From assembly GCA_018676675.1 (NCBI GenBank), contig JABHEG010000370.1:1-37083 (forward strand): a DNA stretch of 37,083 nucleotides. The letters run 5' to 3'. The stretch is from Lentisphaerota bacterium. GTDB taxonomy: Bacteria > Verrucomicrobiota > Lentisphaeria > Oligosphaerales > JABHEG01. Numbering within the stretch: position 1 is the first letter of the stretch; each line of letters starts with the position of its first letter. The position numbers and the translations under genes were made by a program. This document shows positions 18,131-26,605 of this stretch, piece after piece. The notes beneath the pieces are model-generated. The model was given only the letters and a program-made list of their open reading frames with translations, searched no databases and was not told the DNA's origin.

Positions 18131-21100
18131 GTGCCTCAACGCTTCCCAATCCTGTTCGCTGTGCTCCTGATCGCCCCCGTTCTGCTGGGGGCGCAGAAAG
18201 CACCGGACCTGTACGTCAAGAAGGCAACATTCGCCGAGACAATGCTGGCTACACGTGCGCGGCTTCGCGACTACAGCCGTGAGACGGGTTTTCTTCCGTA
18301 CGTATCCGGCCTGAACCGGAAGGGAGGCAAACCGCGCCTGATCACCGTCGACGTCAAAAATGCGGATCGGCTGTTTCTTGTGGCGCATCACGACGCTCAG
18401 CGTTGCTCAATCCCAGCCGTCTGGGGCAATGCCAGACTGATTGCCAGAGACGGGACCGCGACGCGCCTGGCCGACCTCGAGCCAGTCTCCATGAAGGCGC
18501 TGCGGAGAGCATTTGCGCGCTACCGGAAACCAGGGCTTGCCATCGGAGAGAAAACGTTCGAGCATGGCATCTACGCCCTCGCTCCCGCAGAGATCAGCTA
18601 CAAGCTGGACCGCAAGTACGAACGTCTTGAGGCCGTCATCGGGATAAGCCACAAGGCTGACCGGAATGTGGGCATCCGGTTCAAGGTGCTGGATCGGCCA
18701 AACCGTGACGATGTTCATACCGCCGTCTGGCGCGGTATCAGCCGTGACTACCCACGCCAGGCTCGTGAATTCCCGATCGACGAGGGAGTCTTTTGGCTGG
18801 GAAATGACAACACACAAGGCTTCGAGCTGCGTCTCATCGACTCCCAGGCCCGACGAATGGGTGCCCTTGGAGATGGCGTTCGGGTGGCCATGAACGCGTT
18901 GTCCAAGGCCAAACTTCCCTATGATGATCCACGCCGACTGCAGCTCCTCGATAAGGCAATCCGACTGCGGGACATCGCCGCATCGGTCAGCCGGGTCAAC
19001 GTCGATGCCATCGAGCGCATCCTTGACGCAGCACCAGAGGGAGAAGCCCGGAACCGGAACGAACTGGTCGCGCTGAAGCCGCAACTGTCAACGATCCATG
19101 CCGCCATCAAGCGTCTTGATGAAGATGCCTTGGTCAACGTTGGCGAGACCGCCACTCGAGCCCAGGGGGTACTGTGCAGAGCACTTATGGCCGCGCTCGG
19201 AGCCGAAGAAATCGTCTTCACTGTGCGCAATCCGGGGAGAGATGGACACTGGTACGCAAACTTCGGCTATTGGTGCAGCGACCCCGGGAAGAAGGTCTAC
19301 GGCGAAGGCGGCAGTCGCCTGGCCAAACTGAACCTGCGAACAGGACAGGTCATCGACCTCCTGCACGACTCCAAAGGAGCTTTCCGTGACCCCCAGGTCC
19401 ACTACGACGGCAAACGGATCCTGTTCTCGTACCGCAAGGGGGGGACGGAGCACTACAACCTGTATGAGATCAACGCCGACGGCACCGGCCTGCGCCGACT
19501 GACCTCAGCTCCGTTCGACGACATCGAGCCAACCTACCTTCCGGATGGCGATATCGTCTTCTCCTCCAGTCGCTGTAACCGCTGGGTGAACTGCTTCCAC
19601 ACGCAAGTTGCTATCCTGTACCGGTGCGATGCGGATGGCGGCAACGTCCGGATTCTCTCAAGTAATGTGGAACACGACAATACGCCATGGCCACTGCCGG
19701 ACGGACGTCTGCTCTACACACGCTGGGAGTATGTCGACCGGAGCCAGATGGCGTTCCACCATCTCTGGACCATCAACCCGGATGGAACCGGGCAGATGGT
19801 GTACTTCGGCAACCAACATCCCGGACGCGTCTTCATCGACGCCAAGCCGATTCCGGGCACCCAGAAGATCGTGGCTTCCTTCTGTCCCGGTCATGGACGG
19901 CGGGAGCACGCCGGAGCGATCACCATCGTCACGCCTGCATCCGGGCCCGACGAGCCCGCCTCCGAGACCTGTGTCAACAAGGAGCCAGTGTTCCGCGATC
20001 CGTACCCCATCTCCGAGGACCTCTTCCTGGTTGTGCGTGACGAGAAGCTGCTGGTCATGAACGGTGACGGCGCCTGTCAGGAGCTCTATCGGGCTGAGAG
20101 ACACATCCATGAGCCGCGGCCCCTTCGCCCTCGCAGACGAGAACACGTGATCCCCTCGCGCACGAGCTGGGTGAAGACACACGGGCAACTCGTTCTCCAG
20201 GATGTGACCGTCGGGCGTAACATGGAGGGCGTAAAGAAGGGCGAAATCAAGAAGCTGCTGGTGCTGGAGTCTCTGCCCAAATCGGTCAACCACAGCGGCG
20301 GCCCAGACATCCTCAGCAGCCTGGGAACGTTCACGCTCGAGCGCGTGCTGGGCACCGTGCCGGTGGAACCGGACGGATCCGCGAACTTCCTGATCCCCGC
20401 AAACCGGCCGGTTTTCTTCGTCGCTCTGAACAAGGACGACCTGTCGGTCAAGCGCATGCAGAGCTTCGTCAGCGTCCTCCCGGGGGAGACGACGAGCTGC
20501 GTGGGCTGCCATGAGTCACGGGTAGAGGCCCCAGCTCCTCGAGGCATGGGGCCGGTGCTGGCTGCCGCGCAACGACCGCCCAGCCGTATCGAGCGCTTTG
20601 AAGGCTTGCCTGACGTTATCGACTTCCCGAGCCACGTTCAGCCGATTCTCGACAAGCATTGCGCCGGCTGTCACAACTACAGGAAACGCGCGGGCAAGGT
20701 GATCCTGACGAACGATTACGGTGAACGGCGAGGCACTCGGAGGTTCACCCAGGGATACTGGACGCTGCTCCTGCGCAGACAGTTTGCTGACGGCGGGAAC
20801 CACTACGCCAATCGCCCCCCCCGCACCATCGGCACTGGAGCCAGCCCACTGATGCAGAAGATCAACGGGAAACACCACGGCGTCACGCTCTCCGAAGCGG
20901 AGAAGCGGCTTGTCTGGATGTGGATCGAGGTCGGGGCACCCTATGCAGGGACATACGGCGCCCTGAAAACAACGGTTGGACCGATGGTCTCGGGCGTCTC
21001 CAGGCGGGTGATCGGGAAGCGCTGCAACTCATGCCATAGCAAGGACGGCATGCGCATACCGACCGACGTGCGGGGCATCCGCCCCCACTATTACCGCGTC

Positions 21101-21475
21101 CTCCCCAAAGGCGTGGCACGCTTCGCCACCCCTCTTCTGTTCAACCTATCCCGCCCGGAAAAATCGATGGTGCTCCTGGCTCCCCTGGCCAAAGAAGCCG
21201 GGGGGTACGGCATCTGCCCCGGACCGGTCTTCAAAGACACAAGTGACCCGGACTACCAGGCCTTGCTGGGCTCTATGAAAGCGGCCTCGGAATACCTCAA
21301 AACCGCAACGCTTTACCACATGCCCGGATTCAGGCCGAACGAACACTACATCCGCGAGATGCAGCGCTACGGCGTACTGGCCAAGGCTTTCGATGTCGAA
21401 AAACAGCCTATCGACGTCTTCCAGACCGACCAGGTCTACTGGCAGACCTTCTGGCACCAGCCGGATGTGCGCTGA
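18131..21475 (+). CDS. Secreted HzsA-like beta-propeller protein with three c-type heme motifs
   Basis: A GTG start with GGAG eight bases upstream gives an 1114-residue product opening with a signal peptide (MPQRFPILFAVLLIAPVLLG). The mature N-terminus carries YVKKATFAETMLATRARL, matching YTKETTFAATMAATREAI in the upstream protein; this marks the two as paralogues beyond the propeller. The propeller runs from about 359 to 720 (LYEINADGTGLRRLTSAPFDD, LLYTRWEYVDRSQMAFHHLW). Heme motifs are CVGCH at 790-794, CAGCH at 844-848 and CNSCH at 965-969, one more than in its neighbour, and there are no LamG domains. It is separated from the first gene by 320 bp of repeats but has the same orientation. 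The two probably act together or on related substrates outside the cytoplasm. The reaction is unknown. Confidence 0.85.
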   Translation: MPQRFPILFAVLLIAPVLLGAQKAPDLYVKKATFAETMLATRARLRDYSRETGFLPYVSGLNRKGGKPRLITVDVKNADRLFLVAHHDAQRCSIPAVWGNARLIARDGTATRLADLEPVSMKALRRAFARYRKPGLAIGEKTFEHGIYALAPAEISYKLDRKYERLEAVIGISHKADRNVGIRFKVLDRPNRDDVHTAVWRGISRDYPRQAREFPIDEGVFWLGNDNTQGFELRLIDSQARRMGALGDGVRVAMNALSKAKLPYDDPRRLQLLDKAIRLRDIAASVSRVNVDAIERILDAAPEGEARNRNELVALKPQLSTIHAAIKRLDEDALVNVGETATRAQGVLCRALMAALGAEEIVFTVRNPGRDGHWYANFGYWCSDPGKKVYGEGGSRLAKLNLRTGQVIDLLHDSKGAFRDPQVHYDGKRILFSYRKGGTEHYNLYEINADGTGLRRLTSAPFDDIEPTYLPDGDIVFSSSRCNRWVNCFHTQVAILYRCDADGGNVRILSSNVEHDNTPWPLPDGRLLYTRWEYVDRSQMAFHHLWTINPDGTGQMVYFGNQHPGRVFIDAKPIPGTQKIVASFCPGHGRREHAGAITIVTPASGPDEPASETCVNKEPVFRDPYPISEDLFLVVRDEKLLVMNGDGACQELYRAERHIHEPRPLRPRRREHVIPSRTSWVKTHGQLVLQDVTVGRNMEGVKKGEIKKLLVLESLPKSVNHSGGPDILSSLGTFTLERVLGTVPVEPDGSANFLIPANRPVFFVALNKDDLSVKRMQSFVSVLPGETTSCVGCHESRVEAPAPRGMGPVLAAAQRPPSRIERFEGLPDVIDFPSHVQPILDKHCAGCHNYRKRAGKVILTNDYGERRGTRRFTQGYWTLLLRRQFADGGNHYANRPPRTIGTGASPLMQKINGKHHGVTLSEAEKRLVWMWIEVGAPYAGTYGALKTTVGPMVSGVSRRVIGKRCNSCHSKDGMRIPTDVRGIRPHYYRVLPKGVARFATPLLFNLSRPEKSMVLLAPLAKEAGGYGICPGPVFKDTSDPDYQALLGSMKAASEYLKTATLYHMPGFRPNEHYIREMQRYGVLAKAFDVEKQPIDVFQTDQVYWQTFWHQPDVR

Positions 21476-21691
21476 AGGACCGCTCCTGTTAGTCGCGGCT
21501 CGGACGGACAGGGGCGCTGCCTTGGCAGAGCCGCGCACAGCGTAAGCGGTCTTCGCCTCCAAGGGACCAACACTCTTGAGCTCCGGGCATCCCTGCTATT
21601 CAGCAGGGCAAGCCCTGCCCGGCTCTCTCCGGTTCAGAGAACCGGCCTCCAAGGGACCAACGCTCTGGAGCTCCGGGCATCCCAGCATCAA
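21476..21691. repeat. Convergent intergenic region with family B copies, two hairpins and a 39-bp direct repeat
   Basis: Family B sequence begins a few bases from the stop of the second HzsA-like gene (ACCGCTCCTGTTAGTCGCGG at 21479). A 39-bp segment at 21555-21593 is repeated at 21645-21683 with two mismatches (GCCTCCAAGGGACCAAC and GAGCTCCGGGCATCCC blocks). Between them are two hairpins: GCAGGG-CAAG-CCCTGC at 21603-21618 and CCGGTT/AACCGG at 21629-21645. The second resembles the hairpin at 10523-10542. Either could help end transcription of the convergent genes, though neither has a U-tract. Confidence 0.8.
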
Positions 21692-22792
21692 TCAGTACAT
21701 CATGTGTTCCCGGTATACGTCGAGGGCGAAGCGGAAATCCTCGTAGTCAACATTGGTCGATATCGAGTGGTCTGAAGCGTAGACGTAGCTGGCCCCACGC
21801 GCCTTCATTCCCTCAATGAGCTCGGATACTTCACGGCGAATCAAGTCTCGGTCCCCGGTCTCCAGAATGCGCTCATCCAGTCCGCCGATCAGACACAGCT
21901 TGTCTCCGTAGTTTTCGGCAATCCACAGCGGCCGGTTCCCCGCCTTCACTTCCATCGGGTGCAGACCGTCGAAGCCGGTCTCGACGATCAGGTCCAGTAG
22001 CGGCTCAGTAAACCCGCACGTGTGCAGTACAACGGGCAGGTCGTGGGAATGGAGCAGCTCAACGACCTCGGCGTAGTACGGAAAAATGAGCTCTGTGTAG
22101 ATGTCCAGGGAACAGAACGTCTTCTCCTTGTAGCCCAGGTCTTCATAGAGCCACACTCCGTCAGGCTTGCCGCCTTCTTCGATGAGTATGCTCAGGCACT
22201 CCTTGTACAGATCCGTGTAGACGCGGCAGTAGTCATGGACCCAATCGGGATCGAGAAGGAGGCTCTCGTAAAGGCAAATGTCCCCCATGCTCGCACGCAT
22301 GTTCTCCCAGATGAACTGATTCCCGAAGAAAGACCAGAGCCCCTGCTCGCGGCGCTGCTCGATGGCGTTCTTCACACCCTCGATCGCGCCTTTGACCCGT
22401 TCGCGCGCTGAACCAACGACGTGCGGCCGGTAGTCGCGTTCCCACACCTCCCGACTCGTCATCCGGAAGTCGATGTGTTCGGGGGTGCCTGACTTATTCT
22501 TCCAGTACTTGAGCGCCCCGCCGGCGCCGTTCCGGCGAATGATCCAGTCATCGGTTTCATCGACCACTTCAGCTGGCCCCGAAATCGGTTGCCAGTTGAA
22601 CCAGCCCCCTGCCCCGACCATGTCAAAGCCAAAATGGTCGGCCGCTCCCACGGGCGCCCCCTTCTCGTTCGCGGGATAGCCCTGCGTCACCCATTTGCGC
22701 AGCGTGTCCGCCCAGGGGGAGTCGTGGAGACCGACGCGATCAGCCGGTTTCTTTCGGAGTAGACAATCAACGACATCTCTCGGAGTCTGCAT
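21692..22792 (-). CDS. Uroporphyrinogen decarboxylase (URO-D) family protein, probable methyltransferase-type
   Basis: The 366-residue cytoplasmic protein has the URO-D TIM-barrel pattern. HTCGFTEPLL at 257-266 gives the HxCG that in MtaA/MtbA-type methylcobamide methyltransferases helps bind zinc. LIGGLDERIL and a C-terminal VYASDHSISTNVDYEDF follow. True HemE enzymes have an N-terminal arginine-rich substrate motif that I do not see, so heme synthesis is unlikely. GGGAG eight bases upstream supports the ATG. The gene starts 41 bp behind the DUF4091-type gene, so the two are probably one transcript. It may act with an MttB-like enzyme such as the one at 9009-10466 in corrinoid-dependent demethylation, but the substrate and any corrinoid partner are unknown. 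Confidence 0.82.
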   Translation of the reverse strand: MQTPRDVVDCLLRKKPADRVGLHDSPWADTLRKWVTQGYPANEKGAPVGAADHFGFDMVGAGGWFNWQPISGPAEVVDETDDWIIRRNGAGGALKYWKNKSGTPEHIDFRMTSREVWERDYRPHVVGSARERVKGAIEGVKNAIEQRREQGLWSFFGNQFIWENMRASMGDICLYESLLLDPDWVHDYCRVYTDLYKECLSILIEEGGKPDGVWLYEDLGYKEKTFCSLDIYTELIFPYYAEVVELLHSHDLPVVLHTCGFTEPLLDLIVETGFDGLHPMEVKAGNRPLWIAENYGDKLCLIGGLDERILETGDRDLIRREVSELIEGMKARGASYVYASDHSISTNVDYEDFRFALDVYREHMMY

Positions 22793-22833
22793 AGTCTGGC
22801 TCCCGTGTAACTGCTGAGAACGAAAGAGCGGTG

Positions 22834-25800
22834 TCAGTTCTGCCCGATCTTCCCGAGCGCCTCGATCGCATTCGCGATCTCGACTCGGCGCTGAGCATAG
22901 TCCCTGGCGCTGAGCTTCTCGGCCATGGCGGGCACTTGGGGCGCCGCGTCACGACAGCCGGCGAGGACGGCTCCCGCCGCGGCCACGGCCTTATGCCGTG
23001 GGGCACGCTTCCTGGCGGCCGTGAGGCTCTGCTCAAGCGTAGCCAGATAGCGCAGGTCGTCGTAGCCCTCGCGGAAGCACTCCCACTCGAGGGTTGAGAC
23101 CATTTCAGGCTTGTCGGGGTGCGGCGCTGCGTAGGCAAAATCATGGGTATCCGAATCCAGATCATCGAAAGCACTTCCGCCGAAGTGGTAGTACGTCCAC
23201 GGCACATGGGCGCTGATCGGGCTCTGCCAGAGCCAGTAGCCGTTGCAGAGGCGGACCCATTCGCTGGTCACGGCGATTTCGCGGATGTTGTAGTAGTTCC
23301 AGGCTTCGTCACCATCCTTGGCCAGTTCGTCGGCCAGCTCCTGCCAGGCGTGTCCTTCAGCCTGCCAGGAATCGAGCGTGTGCCCGTGGTAACAGCGCAA
23401 GTCCACCCACGGCGCGATCTTGTCGACCATCTCCTGCTTGCGATTGTGGAAGGTGATGTAGATCCGATTGTCTGAGAACTCGCGCGTGAGTCGGGCGATG
23501 GCTTCCCAGACCTCGTAGCGACCGCGCCCGAAGACTTCGTCCATCCACGCGTACATGAACTCGCCGGCGCCCATCTCGGTCTCGAGATCCGCCAATGCCT
23601 TGAGCGCTCCCGCGTAGGCCTGCCTGAACTCGACACTACCCGCGATTTCCGCGGCACACTCAGGCGTCATAGCCACCTTGATACCCAGCATCCTGGCCAG
23701 CGTCAGCGGGTGTGTCCCGATGATGAAAGGCGGACCGATGCGCTCGCCCCGCTGAAGCTCGACCGCGTCGCGAATAGCGTCGGTGTCGTATGTGATTGAG
23801 CCATCCTTCTCTTTGTGGTAGTGGATTGACGCATGCCAGATCACCACAGACCCGCCATGCTCACGGATGTCGGCCATCTCACGCCGGATCTGGTCGTCTG
23901 TCTTGCCCCGGCCCCGGTAGTAGCTGCCTGCACGCTTCTCCGGTGTCGCCAACCCAAAGCCCGGAACGCGAAGCCTGACCGGAAGCGACGCGAGATCCTT
24001 CCCTTGCGCAGACAGGATCAGGTTGCCCTGGAAAAGCCCCGCCGGCGTCCCATCGGGAACGTGCACAGTGACCACCAACTGCCGCACATGCCCTTGGGCG
24101 ATCTGTTCAGGAGCTTCCCGCCACAGAAACCGCCAGTTGTAGACGGCATCCTCACGCAGACGTCTGTACTGCACGCGTTTGAGGAGTCGCTGTGTCCAGC
24201 GCACGTCAACGCACTCGGAGGGAAGCACAGCGGGACCGCTCAAGCTGTCGACACGAACGGCAGGGCTCGCAATCGCGCCGTTTGCGAACAGCGCAACCGC
24301 CCTCGTTTCATACTCCCCGCGGGTGGCCAGCATGGTCAGCTCAGTCGCGATCGAGTCGGCTTGAGGCTTCACTGTCATGTCGGGGGGCTCATCGATGCTC
24401 GACGTCAGCCAGGCGACCTTCCCCGGGCCCACCGGCCCCGAGAAACCGGGCAGGTACGGGTCGACCCGCTGGACCCGGATCGGCTCCAGGACCTCTTCTT
24501 CACGAGCGACAGCGACCTTCCCGGTAAAGAGCCGGTAGCGGGGAGACTCGATCTGAATCACGAGTTCTCCCTGAGCTACGTTCCCGATTCTGAACTCCCC
24601 GAAACGATCCGTCCGGGTCAGACCAATGGCCGTCCGGATGGGGACCCCCGCTGCCGTCGTTCCGTCCTCGTTGAGGATGGTGCCACTGACCTCGGCGGTT
24701 CCGCTGACGCCCTCTGCCGGCTCAGGCGGGGCTCCGCCAAAAGAAAAGACGCCGAAACGGTTGGGGATGCCGAAACCGCCTCCAGTCATGGCCCAGCTCG
24801 TGAGTTCTTTGCCAGGCGTCTCGTTGCGGCAGACGTTCGCGCGCCAGGTCGTGTCTGTTCCCGGTGTTTCCGCCCCCAAAGCGGCGAAGGGAATGGCCAC
24901 CTCCACCGACCAATCATCCGGGCGGACCTCACCGACGCTCCGCAGTCCTTCGCAGGTCCAGTCCCAGTCAATCTGGCGTCCTTTGGGCCAGCGGAGATCG
25001 CAAACGGCCCCCAGCGGGTTGAGGGCGAGCTGGTAGTACGGAGTCCCGGCCCCCCGCGGCTGGAGAAAGACCTCGACCGCATCTCCCTTGAAGACCTGCT
25101 TTTCGGGAGCGCCTTTCTCCGGTCCTGCGCGGAATGTCTCCTGCCCCTTCTCCAAGGCCCGGCACGCGAGGTACAGGAACTGACCGTCATAGGCGGCTTT
25201 GACTTCGGTCGGGTAATTCGGTTTGCTCCCTTTGTCGGAGGTCCTCAGATCAGCGGCAGGGAGGCGTTTCCACACAGCATCGTTGAGTTTGCCATCGATG
25301 GTTGGGGCGTCGTCGACTTTGGGGATGGTCAACGTACGCAACATCGCTGTGACCGAAGCCTGGATGGGGGTGACTTCGGCCGTAGGAGCGGGGCGTTCGA
25401 GGGGGATACCGGTCATGAACTCAGTGCGCGCGATTTTGGAGACGCGTACTTCGTCAATCATCCCCAGGAAGCGCAGTTCGCCACGAAGGGATCCACACCC
25501 GAAATAGACAGGGGTCTTGCCGACGGGAAGCGTTCCCGGGTGCTTGCTTTCAGCCGCCAGCTGCCCATTGATGTAAAGCCGTGACGCTTTGCCATCGAAC
25601 GTCCCGGCCAGGTGTACCCATTGTTTCAAGGGCATCGGGGCGGTGATGCTCTTCCAGTCCTCTTTACGGCCGGGGTTGACTTTGACAAACCAGGTGAGGG
25701 TCGCCGCACGTCCAGCGATGTAAAAACCGTACATACTCGAACGGCCGACAATCCGCTGCAGGCGTTCCTCGCCGCGTTCTTCCAACCATGCCCAGCACTC

Positions 25801-26100
25801 GATCGTGAGCCCATTTTCCGGTTGGGCATCCAGGGGAATGGCAACGTCAGGGGCGCCCTTCTCCCCAAAATCGACAGCTTGGCCGAAGCGACCGTCGGTC
25901 AGCACACAATCATTCGACACAACCGGTGCCTGAGCGCGGGACGCATCTTTGAGGGGAAGGCTGTCGCCCTTCAGCAGCAGCACTGTCGCCCAGTCTGCAA
26001 CCGGGGCTTTGGGATCAACAGGTAGCGGGGGGACGTCAGCCCGGGTGAGGAACGCAAACGAAGCAAGACAATACAGGGCCGTAGAACAGCGGAGCTTCAT
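22834..26100 (-). CDS. Secreted LamG / CBM9-like / DUF4091 multidomain glycosidase-like protein
   Basis: The ATG at 26100 is chosen over an in-frame start at 26154: GGAG lies eight bases ahead and the product then begins with a signal peptide (MKLRCSTALYCLASFAFLTR). The 1088 residues hold a LamG domain (about 60-228, QWVHLAGTFDG) and a CBM9-like module (about 263-455, DDAPTIDGKLNDAVW). A carboxypeptidase-regulatory-like fold follows at about 468-545, then a beta-sandwich and a catalytic-type region (about 725-1030). That region ends in WECFREGYDDLRYL, the usual signature of DUF4091, which is related to GH123. MYAWMDEVFG at 849-858 supplies neighbouring Asp853/Glu854, the likely catalytic pair. 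GH123 members act on N-acetylgalactosaminides by substrate assistance; whether this protein does is inference. It is the first gene of a two-gene operon with the URO-D gene. Confidence 0.85.
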   Translation of the reverse strand: MKLRCSTALYCLASFAFLTRADVPPLPVDPKAPVADWATVLLLKGDSLPLKDASRAQAPVVSNDCVLTDGRFGQAVDFGEKGAPDVAIPLDAQPENGLTIECWAWLEERGEERLQRIVGRSSMYGFYIAGRAATLTWFVKVNPGRKEDWKSITAPMPLKQWVHLAGTFDGKASRLYINGQLAAESKHPGTLPVGKTPVYFGCGSLRGELRFLGMIDEVRVSKIARTEFMTGIPLERPAPTAEVTPIQASVTAMLRTLTIPKVDDAPTIDGKLNDAVWKRLPAADLRTSDKGSKPNYPTEVKAAYDGQFLYLACRALEKGQETFRAGPEKGAPEKQVFKGDAVEVFLQPRGAGTPYYQLALNPLGAVCDLRWPKGRQIDWDWTCEGLRSVGEVRPDDWSVEVAIPFAALGAETPGTDTTWRANVCRNETPGKELTSWAMTGGGFGIPNRFGVFSFGGAPPEPAEGVSGTAEVSGTILNEDGTTAAGVPIRTAIGLTRTDRFGEFRIGNVAQGELVIQIESPRYRLFTGKVAVAREEEVLEPIRVQRVDPYLPGFSGPVGPGKVAWLTSSIDEPPDMTVKPQADSIATELTMLATRGEYETRAVALFANGAIASPAVRVDSLSGPAVLPSECVDVRWTQRLLKRVQYRRLREDAVYNWRFLWREAPEQIAQGHVRQLVVTVHVPDGTPAGLFQGNLILSAQGKDLASLPVRLRVPGFGLATPEKRAGSYYRGRGKTDDQIRREMADIREHGGSVVIWHASIHYHKEKDGSITYDTDAIRDAVELQRGERIGPPFIIGTHPLTLARMLGIKVAMTPECAAEIAGSVEFRQAYAGALKALADLETEMGAGEFMYAWMDEVFGRGRYEVWEAIARLTREFSDNRIYITFHNRKQEMVDKIAPWVDLRCYHGHTLDSWQAEGHAWQELADELAKDGDEAWNYYNIREIAVTSEWVRLCNGYWLWQSPISAHVPWTYYHFGGSAFDDLDSDTHDFAYAAPHPDKPEMVSTLEWECFREGYDDLRYLATLEQSLTAARKRAPRHKAVAAAGAVLAGCRDAAPQVPAMAEKLSARDYAQRRVEIANAIEALGKIGQN

Positions 26101-26155
26101 CGTTCTTTCTCCATCCGTATCGACGTGTTGAATGGGGAGCAGAGTCCTCCACAAC

Positions 26156-26489
26156 CTAGTGTGGCGACACGCAAATGCATTTACATATGCACTGGCTATC
26201 CCGGCATGCCAGGTGCGCTCGGGCTCGAAAGGCGATGCCGTCGCATCGTTGTCGGGCCCGAGTGCGGCTGGAGGCCGGAAGAGCCGTGCCGCAAGGCGGG
26301 ATGTTGACGCTTCGCTGCTGCCCTGTGGGCAGCCCGTCTCGGCTTCGCCTCGGCTGCGCTATCTTGGGCCAGGCGCCCCCCTGCCGGGGTCGGGCTGTAC
26401 CTTCGGGTACACCCGCTCTCCCGGCAGAGCGACTCTGGCACCAAGATAGCCGCAACATATGGCAACGGATTTGCGTGTCACCACACTAG
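26156..26489. mobile_element. MITE-like element with near-perfect terminal inverted repeats
   Basis: GTGTGGCGACACGCAAAT at 26159-26176 is matched by its inverse at 26469-26486 with one mismatch. On each side lies TA within a CTA/TAG context (26156-26158 and 26487-26489). This is what an IS630/Tc1-mariner-type insertion at a CTAG target with TA duplication would leave. The 328 bp between the TAs encode no transposase and no credible protein. Inside are several strong hairpins (26215-26265, 26317-26333, 26358-26450). The element sits between the divergent DUF4091-type gene and mnmG. A non-autonomous transposon is the best reading; a structured RNA gene is the alternative. Confidence 0.7.
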
Positions 26490-26537
26490 TCGCAGCGGGC
26501 CGGTGTGCCAAGGGGAAGAACTGTTCCGGAGGGGCTC

Positions 26538-26547
26538 ATGCTATATT
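26538..26547 (+). promoter_or_regulatory. Candidate extended -10 promoter for mnmG
   Basis: TATATT at 26542-26547 preceded by TG one base upstream (26539-26540) fits an extended -10 element, 58 bp before the mnmG start codon. The hexamer 17 bp further upstream (AACTGT) is a poor -35, as is common with extended -10 promoters. It lies just outside the MITE-like element. Confidence 0.4.
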
Positions 26548-26605
26548 GTGGGATCAACCGGCTCCCGGCCGTTCTGGTGGTGTGCGAACAACGAGAGGAC
26601 TCTGA

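Noticed and set aside
13539..21475. Anammox hydrazine synthase
   Set aside because: Only alpha-like proteins are present. There is no beta/gamma subunit or hydrazine dehydrogenase, the first protein carries LamG domains, and the neighbours are glycan enzymes.
21692..22792. HemE (heme biosynthesis)
   Set aside because: The N-terminal arginine motif of true uroporphyrinogen decarboxylase is missing, and the HxCG motif points to the methyltransferase-type branch.
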